From Spinacia oleracea (lineage: Eukaryota > Streptophyta > Magnoliopsida > Caryophyllales > Amaranthaceae): DNA of 64,000 nt. Positions within the stretch are counted from its first letter, which is position 1; every line of letters begins with the position of its first letter. Where the stretch lies: contig NC_079491.1 of NCBI RefSeq assembly GCF_020520425.1, positions 9,039,143 to 9,103,142 of the forward strand, in the 5' to 3' direction. The notes under the pieces were generated by a model. The model had not been told where the DNA came from, made no database searches, and saw nothing but the letters and a program-made list of their open reading frames with translations. Position numbers and translations under genes: made by a program. This document shows positions 1 to 11,200 of this stretch, piece after piece.

Positions 1-28
1 CATGTAGATGAGCTAATGTGATGCCCAG

Positions 29-149
29 TAAACCAGAAGGCACGGACGAGGAGCTGAGGTGCAAGGCTCAGAACATGATCTTTTCCAATTTGTACCGTCA
101 AGGCTCTTCAGGCACGAGAAGTATGCCTGTTCAGATTATTGTCTATTGA
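29..149 (+). CDS. possible last exon of an unidentified plus-strand gene
   Basis: An AG acceptor (cccag, ending at 28) is followed by an open frame that reads T|KPEGTDEELRCKAQNMIF and ends ...RSMPVQIIVY with a TGA at 147-149. Amino-acid composition and codon use look protein-like, and the downstream bases turn AT-rich at once, as after a stop codon. The rest of the gene would lie left of the window. I do not recognise the protein. If it is real, this gene converges on the importin gene to its right and leaves little room for the importin's missing C-terminal exons. Confidence 0.3.
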
Positions 150-1750
150 AGTTTTAATTAAAAAAAGGAAACAATCAATTATATTGTCTTTGTTATGGAA
201 TACCATTTTGACGATATACTACAGTGAAATAAGTGATTTTGATAGCTCCTTTTATTACAGGAGTGAATGCACCTATTTCTAATGCAAATTCTTATGTATC
301 CCAAAACATAATCAGCCAAGTATCTCGTCCCCCTTATTCCTCTTAACTCCATCACCATCCCCATCATCAATGCAACAAACCACATACCATGAATTACCTG
401 AAATCATCCACTACAAAAGCCCAGAACCAACTGCCAATCACAGTCATGCCAGCTGCAGCAATCTACTTTGTGCAAGCTGCACAAGTAGACTAGCCTCCTT
501 CCCAAGCTCGATGAAGAAGACTAGTCTATCCATCCAGAAAGCACGAAGTAAAATGATTTACTATTGGAAGAATAGACTGCAAAAAGTATAGGTCTAGCTT
601 CTCCGTGTAGCTTACGTAATGTAGGTTGATTTACTTTGGGCATCCGGCAATTATGCAAAAGCATGCTCTTTTCCAGAAATTAAGTTTGACCTTTTGACTG
701 TTAGTTACCCCAAATTCGCCATTTTATAGGTCACAACCATCCCCTGCTGTGATTTTGATACAGTGGCTTTCTCTTTAAATTTATTTGGTGAAAAAAGGAG
801 AAGACTTTACCCTACAATTTGAGTGTAAAATGAAGGGTTAGGGTAAGAAGAGAAGGGATAGGGAAAAGGTTAAGTGAGAAATTTCAGTGACATATTTAGC
901 GCCTCGCGTTGTCTAAAAGTCGTTACTAACTTACTGAGTACAGAACTTTTTATAAATAGCAGTTTTCAAATCAAGCAACAATATGCTTTGCTTGTAATCT
1001 CCATTTGACTTGTGCCTAGGCTCTAGAACCTCCACTACTCATCAATGTATTTCACACCTTTCAAAATACTGGATACATTTGAACTTTGTGTACTGAGCTT
1101 GATTTCTCTAGTTGAAACTGCATGCCACATACTCTCCTTTTCTTACAATTACATAACAATGGGAAAAATTAACAAGAGATAAAAAAAACCAAGGGGAAAT
1201 CCTACTAAAAATGAGGGTTTTGAACTTTTGAAATAGCTCTTTGTCATCCTTACCATGGTTTTCTTAAGGCCCAATAGGTGATATACATTGGATAATAAGT
1301 ATTGGCATAGCAACATGACGATAATGTTTTCTAAAGGGTCATACATATTGAGCAATAAAGCCGCAGCTAATACAAAGACTATGTGATTTCCGCCTTTATG
1401 CAACACCACATCTCAAATGAACAAAAATTACCTAGCATGGAATTGCTTGTTCAAAACTTGCAGATTACTTTTAGAATTTTATATCCTTATTTGAGATATC
1501 TTACCCAACCAAGGGTGGGAGTTTCTTTGGAAGCATTGGTGTAATGGTGATGTAGACGTTGATGACTATCTGGCGGTAAGTAATTGTGGGATCACTTTAA
1601 ACTGATTAAAATGATATCAGGACCAACAAGTTTAACATTATTTTCAGGCAAAAAAATTTGAAAAAAGAAATTGATAAGCAAGAAAAATCTGAATAGTAGC
1701 TGAATCATCATATTCAAGTTCGAAATAAAAGCTAGGGAAATTTTTTGAAC
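150..1750. other. 1.6 kb with no supported gene
   Basis: AT-rich sequence with only short random open frames on both strands. I looked here on the minus strand for the C-terminal half of the importin gene that ends its last visible exon at 1751 and found none of its expected conserved stretches. A plus-strand open segment near 1510-1590 (…GWEFLWKHWCNGDVDVDDYL) is odd but unidentified. Confidence 0.5.
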
Positions 1751-4700
1751 CTGAGGCATCACTTCTGCTTCGACACTGGAAACATAGTCTGCTACAGCCC
1801 GTATACAGTATAAAGCAGCCTCAGCTGGACGCCACTCACTACTTTGATCATTTACACAGCTGGCCGCAGCCTGGGATATTGATATCACAAAAGGTGGTGA
1901 TTGTTAGTCCATGAACTTAAGATGCTTCAATATGAGCCAATCCATTAAAAAATCATACAGCATCATTCTACTTCAAACAAGTTCAAATAGAAGTATATTA
2001 TATCACTATCAACAACAAGAAAGAAAGGATTCGATCATTGCCGGGTCTGGGTAAGTGAGCAACGACTGTGTTTAATAGAGAGGCTCTTTAACAAACAAAC
2101 AAACAAACAAACAAACCACTAAGATATCATTTTCAAGCAATAAAATATTAAATTGAAGGTATCAATTTAAAAATAATCATAAGACTAAATATAAAAGCAG
2201 TCACAGCTTAGTTTGCAATTTATGTGATTATATAAATGCTGGTATGACATAAAAGAACTTATACATCAGCGGAAAAAGGAAACAGTTACAGAGAATACAG
2301 TGATATCACACCTGAACAAGTTTCATGTAAAGGATTTTCAACACTATATCACCGCCCAGAACCAGTGCTGCATCAACGAGAACATCTGCAACAGCTGGAA
2401 GCATCAAGAAAGAGGTCAATTCCAGTAGAAGAACAACCAGTCAGTAAATGGGGCAGAAATGCAGGAATCGGTGGTTAATCAAGTTGTGTTCCATTCTTTA
2501 TAACTATCCAGCTGGCAAGCCACAAGCCCAGAAGCCCCATATATTCTTGCTTTTCCTTGAAAAATAAGTCTAAATTTAGAGCCAGTAGAAACAGCACCAC
2601 CATAACAAATAATACTACAGGCCATAAGGATCAAACTACTTGTGAGGATTGGTGAGAAGTTAAAAACATATTGCATCAACAAAATTTATGACTTGTTTGT
2701 TGGAGCTGGCATTATGCTGTTGAAATTTAAGCCAAGCACTGATTAAGTTTATTTTTTCCGGAAAAAATAACGCATTAAAAAACTTAGATGATGGGTATTA
2801 CCATATCTTGTTTGTTTAAAATCCTTGAGGTCCTCCCTTGAAAGCTCCATATAATCATCAGGGTATTGAACCCGAGAACTAACCTGGCAGTAGAAACATT
2901 AAAATGATGTAAGCCATTGACAAAAGGCTAAAAATTAAAGAACAAAACTAATATTGCTTCACCTAAAGCCCAACAGTCTTCAACCAAACATACATGGTTG
3001 AACCACACTGCCAAACATGTTACTACAACACATCAACATAACCATCAATATCAAAACAATTATGCTCAACAAAATTTATCTAGCCAGGCAAAATTACATG
3101 TTCTTAGAGAATTTATCAAGACATCACAGATAATTCTAAACATATGGAGTTTTATAAAGAAACTAAAGACCGCAATTTATAGTTTTAATATAAAACAAAA
3201 GAATATATTTCATGTTCTTTTATTAAAATGTCATGTTCTTTTACCTATGCACATATGTTCTTTGGGTGCACCATGCACACTAGCACCCTTGTCCACAGTC
3301 CACGAATTAAAGACCGGTAATCATATCAATGTTCACAACAGTTTTCACAAATTTTAGTACACTAAAACTCACCAAAGACACTAGAGAATCGTATGATGCA
3401 CGAAAAATTAGCAATCTCCTGTTTCTCTCTGCCTCAATCAATGCTTCATTACCCAAAGATAGATATAGGTCCCTGGTATACACAACAACTGTTTAAGAGA
3501 AGCTCCACTCAAATACAACCCTAAAAAAAAAAATTAATGAAGTACTTGATGCAAGAATTCCACCTTTCAACCAAGTAAACCTGTAGATTGTGCCAGAAGT
3601 TAAAGGTCATTGAAGCAATATCAAACTCCGAGTGTGAAGCAACTTCAAGCAACACTTGCACTATCATCATTGACTCATCCGAACCTAGGAAAGTAATTAA
3701 GAGATAAATAAGCCGTAAGTTTTAGAAAATAGAACAGAGTAACCTGCAAGCAATAATGAGTCCATGTGACAAAAAATGCCTAGGTAAGGTTGTGATACAT
3801 CACTTTCCTAGAAAAAGGTTGCGATACATCCATTACATTATATTTGTGGCACATTTTTTTCTCTTTTAGCCCCTCGTATGGCCTCCAATCAATCTAATTA
3901 AGCGAGACAATAGTTAAACGCTCCACCTCAATTCACCTCCCGCAAAGAGTGCAGGAAAAAAAATAGATAGTGGATAATATATGGGATGTGATGGAAGGAA
4001 GAAAAGAGAACCATGGTTTTTCAGAAAAACTTCATTTTCCCAAACTTTTCTGACTTGAAGCAAGGACTGGCTTTATGTTTCAAAAGGAATTAAACATCAT
4101 GAAAACAGCCAATAGCTTAGCATAAAAGTCTAAACAAGAGTTGCATGCCTACCAGTTGCAATCAGTTGAACATAAGCATCGCCCATGTCAGCAAATAAAC
4201 GGCCAATGGCCTTCACATCTTCTTCATCCTATAGACAGAAAACATTGACAAAAGTTTGAGATTCAATCCAAAATTGTACAGATATCAATAGCAGACCTTC
4301 GTCAGCTGTAAATAAACGAACAGAGAAATATCCCTCCTGTATTAACTTCAGCATCACTTGGCATAAAAATGACAAAATACATGTTCCATCCTATACAGCC
4401 TAAAAATCAGAAAGCTTCCAGCTCCGTAAACTGATAAGCACAACAATATCAGTTCTAACAAATGGTCAAGAACTAGTAAGACAATGGAGCCTTTGACACA
4501 ATCATCGTCTAATAACGACCCACGGTTTCTTCCATTTAACTGAAGTATTTGTGCCAGATAACAGACAATCAAATGGGTATTAACATGCTATGAACCAGCC
4601 CAGATTAGAGAACGAAACAGAGGGAAGAGAGAAAAAAGAGATTAAGAGAGTTCAGATAATATAAGCTGAGACAAGATAAGTTGAATCGAGCAGAGCCAAA

Positions 4701-7695
4701 TTGTCAAAAATGCACAATGGATACATACACCGATAGGCTATTCACATCCAGTATGATGCATGCACATATCCCTGATTCCTGTACCTTAAAAAATTTACAC
4801 CACTTGTATTTTATTATAGGAATAGATTGTGGGTTATTCTATAGTGAAGGGGTATAACTTGTACAAGGACAAGAAAATATAAACATGGGGCCTGGAGGTA
4901 CATTGTGCATTACCTAACAGTACCAAGGTACCTTAGTTTAAAAAAGCGCGCCTAGGCACAAGGCTCACCTAGGCTCAGCCTTCGGCGCCTTTGAGCTCTC
5001 CAGGCTCACTGATGTCAACCAGGCGCGCGCCTTCGTTCGCCTTTGTGCGCCTTAGGTAAGGCGCAAGGCGCAGCTCCTTGTGCGCCTTCAGTCTTCAGGC
5101 GCAATAAGATGGCGTGGATCTTTTATTTACATTTTTTTCATTTTTAATGATATAAACACACCCCATGTAACCTATCAACTGTCATATCTCTACAACCTTA
5201 GCTTTTTGGGTAGTGGAAGTAGCATAATATGAGTTAATTTTCATATTAACAACTTGTAATTACCATGGAAGGTTCTAATTTTGGCACTCCATCGACGGGA
5301 TCACGCAATGCTTATGAACCGGCAAGAAAATATGGCACTCCAAAGAAATATGTTGTTTTGAGTATAAATTGTGTTAAACTTTTTCTATACTGAATTTTAA
5401 AGTTTATTAGAAAGTAATGTGCGCCTTGTATCCAAAAGGCGCGCGCCTGAGCCTTGCGCCTTGCGCCTAGGCTACATGACCCTTGTGCGCCTTAGTGCGC
5501 CTTGCGCCTTTTTAAACTAAGCAAGGTACATGGTGAAAACTCCCAAGAAAGAAAATAATTGAATACAATTGTTACAATAATCAACAAGTAAACTAAAAAA
5601 GTTATAACCAATTACAAGTTAGAATGTACAGAAAATGAAAAGTTAAAAGTACCTTTGACGGATCATTAAGATAAGGCCTGAGACTCATAACTCGAGGTAC
5701 TATTACTTGGATTAATGGCATCTGGCACGAAACATCAGAAGAATTTCCCACTGCTGAACAATGTATCAACTCAGAAACAACTGTAAAATGACAAAGAGAA
5801 TATTAAACTACAATACAAAAAAAAAAGAGTTCAACTATGAATCACAACAAAAATACTCTTCAACAAAACAAATAAATCCCTACTGCAACAAATCAGAAAA
5901 TGATTAATTACTAAGAACTTAACTGTGAATTTACAAAGTGGTTAAAAGTAAAATCAAATTACTAACATTCTCCAGATCTTCCTTTGCGATCAAATGAATA
6001 AGAATTGTAGATACCGAGTACAACTAATCTCATGGTAAACACGACGTAAACATATGAGAAAAGTAATAACACGTGCATTATCAGGAACATACGTAGTTCA
6101 ACGCATTGAAATTTAGAAAGAAATATAATAATTGTATCAGTAAAGGAAATCAACAAAGACACCAGAATAACAGGTGAAGGCCATATAACAAAGCTCAAAT
6201 ATTAGGAAAATAGAATTCTCAGGCACATAAAATGTCCTTGTAGACCATACATGATGCACCGTGATTTTTAGACATCACAAGCATGAATTCATTACATTCT
6301 GATATGCCTATGATGAAATTACCATTAACAGCAGCCTCAGAGAGTATATCAGAACACAAGCTAGACAGAGCTGTAAGAACCAAAGGGTGATTTGCAAGCA
6401 CAGATGGAGAAAACCTGAAAGAAAAGCAAATAAAATTAGCCCATTAAAAGAACAATTTCAAATGCTGAAGCAACAACACACGTTAATCGTGACAAATTGG
6501 CTTTTTGGACCAGAACCACACACCCACGTCTCAAGCGAAGCCATGAAGCAAAGGCCTCAAGAACCTGAAATCAATCAGCCAACCACCATATCAACAGGGG
6601 AAATGAATGCACATCGACAGGAACCTTAAATATTTAATAATATATCTCAGTAGCTTCTATCTACAGTACCTAAATGTGACTTGTCTGTATAAGGGTTCGA
6701 GATCAGTTATTTTTCCACAAAGGCTAAAATCACTAAGTTTCTTTTAAGCCTCAATTTTAGAATGGATCTCAATATATATATATATGAAGTATCTCCCACC
6801 TAAACATACATATAGCATGCATCAAAATATCTTATAAGTTATAACATTATCACAAAAATTAGCTGCATTTCGCATTAGATGGCATATACTGAGCTAAAAG
6901 CAATCAATAAAACACTATTTGAAGGATGCTCGGATATTGAATGTGAAGCAGCCAAAAGAGCCCAGGAGAAAAGATATACATTCCTAAACCTCAGACAAGC
7001 CCTGATAAAACAGAACATATTAGATGCAAGATTGAAAATTCCACCTGTTCTTTGAGTTCACTGGCGTTCAGACAAGCAGTTAATAAACTTAGGGAAACCT
7101 CCATAGCAGAAGAAAGCTCCTTCTCAAATTGGCGCCGTCTTTCAGGCCGAGCTGATATTCTGTAATTAAACACCTCCTATTTCATGCATAAAGAATCCTC
7201 TGATCAACAATTGATGTTTCAGGTACAACTGATACACTCTAATATTACTGGATTTCCGGCACATCAACTGAAAAAGAAACTTCCGAAAGCTATCTTGCCC
7301 CCCATGTGTTTAACAGCAATAATAGAAAATGTAGGAAACATTGCAAGAAAAAATGAAACCAAAAGAAGATTACATTCTATGGAGTGAACAGAACATCTTA
7401 CAACAAGCTCACTAACAAACACGTCTTCAGTTCATTTTTAGTTGATTTTTGACACTATTCATATAATCTATTTTGACTATCAATTGTGATTTATACAACA
7501 ACAACAACAACAAAGCCTTAGTCCCAAAATGTTTTGGGGTCGGCTAACATGAATCGTCGTACGAGATCGTCATTGTGGCCAATCAAACCAGAATGGAGCG
7601 GTAAGTTAAAAGAATAAACAAGGAAGAGGGAGAAAGTGGAATTAATGAAAATAAGATAAGGGAATACATATATATATATATATAAAGATAAGGGA

Positions 7696-7762
<67 letters not shown>

Positions 7763-8183
7763 ACAGAAAAAGTATTACTCCCTCCGTCCCAGAATAGTCG
7801 TTACACTTACCTTTACACAAAGTTTTAGGTGAAAAGTGGTTGTTTGGTTATCAATTGTTATTTTATTGAAAAAGTAGATGTGATAGGAGTTAGTAGGGTA
7901 TTTTTTTAATTGAATGAGAGAGGGTGTGGGGACAAAAAAAAAGTTAGTGGGAAGAGAGAGACAATAGAATAATTGTGGGGTCATTCTTAATTTAGAAGTG
8001 TAATAACTAATCTGGGACGGACGAAAAAGGAAAGTGTAACAACTAATCTGGGACGGAGGGAGTATAAGGGATAACAAAAATAAGTAAAGTTTTTTTAAAA
8101 AAAAGTAAAATAAGTACATTTCAAAAAAAATTAAAAAAAAAGAAAAAAAAAAAAGAAAATAATAATAATAATAATAATAATAA

Positions 8184-8217
<34 letters not shown>

Positions 8218-11200
8218 CAATAACAATAACAATAACAATAACAATAACAATAACAGTAACAATAACAGTAACAATAACAATAACAATAACAATAACAATA
8301 ACAATAACAATAAATAAATAAGTAAAAGTAAGAATAGTCAAAATGGAAGTTGTATAAGTCAAATGAAGTCATAAATGTATATTCTCTCCCTCCACTCTCC
8401 TATCTAACGTCATATTTTCCTCAATCCCAAGAAAGCTCATATCCTGCTCAATCACCTTCCTCCAAGTTTTCTTAGGTCTTACCCTAGCCCTTACAATTCT
8501 ATCACTTTGCCACCCTTCTAGGCTTCTAGCCTCCTAACCGGTGCATCACTTGATCTTCTGCTTACATGCCCAAACCATCTTAAACGATTTTCCATCATCT
8601 TAAACTCAATCGGTGCAACCCCTACTTTCTCATTGTATAGATTTATAACATCAATTTTTTATAATTTTTACTCATTGGTAATTAAAGATAAATTATTGAA
8701 ATATTGCATTGGCAAACGTGATAAAAGAAATGTGTCAACTAAAAAAGAACCGGGGAAGTATTTATAAACCCTTACTTCCTATTTTTACTCAATTTCCGGC
8801 CGTTAAACCAAGAGAATCACAAATAAGCATTTAAAAATTAATGTTTTCACCTAATAAGTTTCATGAAACGTAATTTCAGATCAAGACCAGTATGGTCATA
8901 TAAGTTTAGATGAGGGCAAAAAGTCACATAAGTTCCAATAATTTCATAGAAGTGAAACTCAAGTGAAAGAACGAAGCCCAAGTCAACAAGAAAAAATATT
9001 TTCTTAACCAAGAGGAGACAGAAACAATGCGGATATGTATACCTCAGGCAGAACCTTCAGAAGCTCCAAAAAACTGGGTATGCATTCTGGACGAGAGTTC
9101 ATCTGTACCTTGAGCCAATTCATAATTCCCCCATCTCCCCAATCTTCTACGGAGACATGAACAGCTAAAGCAGCCACAGCAAGGCTAATCTAGAATTTCA
9201 GATGAGCACAAAAACGGGTGTCAGAGAAAACAGCATATATTTAAAGAGGCTCTGTCCATTTCTGGTTCCTGGAACAACATTCCCACAAGGCCACAATACC
9301 TGTGTTCTAACTTTTGGTGGACCTTGGTGAAATCTATTTAACAAGCTCTGCAATAACACCACCACAATATAAATCCAATTGGATATATCAGTCCTATGCT
9401 GTACATGAAAGAATATTTATATACATTGTCCAAATAATTTAATAAACATTATTTTAAGCCAAGTATTATGCATAAGGTTTAATAACAAAAAAAAAAACTC
9501 GTGTAACAAAGCAACAAAAAGGCCAATAGGGTTTCCAACATAGTAGTTGGACTTAAGACTGTTATCTCTAGACTCGGTCAAAATCTAAAGTAGCTATATA
9601 CTGGGGAAAAAGGCTAATAAAATCTTGCCAAGTAGATCCTTGTTTTGGAATAGGCAAATAGCATAGTTTCACAGCAGTAAAACTTGAAGGTAAAGTTTCT
9701 AGGATAAACCTAAGGTTAAGTGAAATGCTCAAAATCACCTTGTGTTTTTAGGAATACCTGATGTAAGGGGTTGCATTTTTTCCCTCAAAGTAATCTTACT
9801 AATTACGGAAGGCTAACATCTAATGCATTACTCTTTCTGTCCCGCTTTTATTCGCCACATTTCTATTTTGTAATATACTGATATTCCAAAATAAAGGCAA
9901 CTTTTAAAAAATTTATGATTACCAAAATGCCCGGACAGTACAACTTACATACAAGCGAAGGTCATAAAGATGTCAAACAGACATCAGAGGCAAACAAAAT
10001 AAGAAACTTGAGCACTAATCTAGCTAGCTGCTGCGTCTACAAACGCCTTGCATATATGTATCTGCTTCACAATGACAGTAGGGTCTTGATGCGTATTCTA
10101 AACTTTCTACTGGTCCTATAAATTAGATATATTGCTGTAGTTACAGGCATCCTAAGACCTGAAGAAGCCAAGGGCTTTTATTTAACTATCTGATCCTGAT
10201 ACCCAATTCAGTAACCCAGATGCCAGGCACTCTGTGGGATTCCAAGCCACTTTAACACTGCACTCCACACTTCAGAAGATAACGCACAAGCAAAAAAAAA
10301 GGCCAACTTTTGCGGATTCTTAATATTCTCATTTTCGCTGAAACAGAACTTAGTAACTTACAGCTTTGATCACACTAAAACCCAGTTGTCAATTTGTCAT
10401 AGGTCACCAACAAACCAACCCTGCCCATAATAGACACCCAAGATATGAACGCACAATTTGGAGGAATTGAGTTGTCGCAAATGACTTTCCTACATGGGAA
10501 TAATATACCAGTATACCACTTTCTTATTTAGTAAAATTGTGAAGCTTTGCATATTACTCTCTTTTTTTAGGATTTAACCTGTAGTATCTTCGTAAGATTC
10601 TTGTTATCTACAAGTTTATACAAGTTCAAGGATAATTATAATATTCCAAGCAAATTGCTTAAAAATAACCTCTAACCAAAAGTGGCCGATTTAAGATGGA
10701 AAAAGGGATATATAAATTGAGAATTAAAAACTTTGTCCTTCTAATCCATATTTGTCGAGGACATGTCAGAGCATCTAGCACAGCATATATGTGAAAACTA
10801 GAACTTTCTAAGCAATTGCAACTTCCAAATTCAATGGGGAATCAAAGTATCTAAGTCCAAGTCCCCCTAGGTACATTGCAACTCGCTAGATGCCAACTGA
10901 ACTTGATATACACATCTCCTAGAGCATTCACATTAGAGATCAATCAACAGAATCTACAGCTTTCTGTGTCTTCCAAGTGATATCATAGACTTATAGCGGT
11001 TCAGATAAACCAACTTTCTAGTAGGTGAACAAAAAGAGGTCTAAGAAAATACTTACATTTAAAGAATCCCGTAATGGTCGAAATGCTTCAGAAGGAAGCT
11101 CTTCAAAATCCCGTGTTACCTGGGTTTTTAATAAACATGGTGTATCCAAGCTGAGAAAAATGGCCGGCAATGTCTTTTGACTGGGAATTACATACAGTCA

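Larger units (their letters stand above)
7497..8640 (-). mobile_element. 3' end of an RTE-type LINE, interrupted
   Basis: Read on the minus strand, 8640 to 8390 resembles the C-terminus of an RTE reverse transcriptase ([19 protein letters not shown], then [19 protein letters not shown] after frameshifts and stops). The left border ends in a (CAA)n run at 7497-7517, a (TTG)n tail on the element strand, preceded by GGTCGGCTAACATGAATC. That tail is shared by RTE LINEs and Au-like SINEs. A MITE (7778-8062) and long microsatellites have inserted or expanded inside it. It sits in intron 5 of the importin gene. Confidence 0.6.

Noticed and set aside
4932-5521. GC-rich CpG-island-like promoter
   Set aside because: The GC-rich blocks are the arms of a TE with exact 8-bp TSD inside an intron.
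7775-8372. Long minus-strand open frames rich in Ile/Val/Leu and Tyr/Cys
   Set aside because: They are translations of the AAT and AACAAT microsatellites plus a MITE; no protein-like composition.
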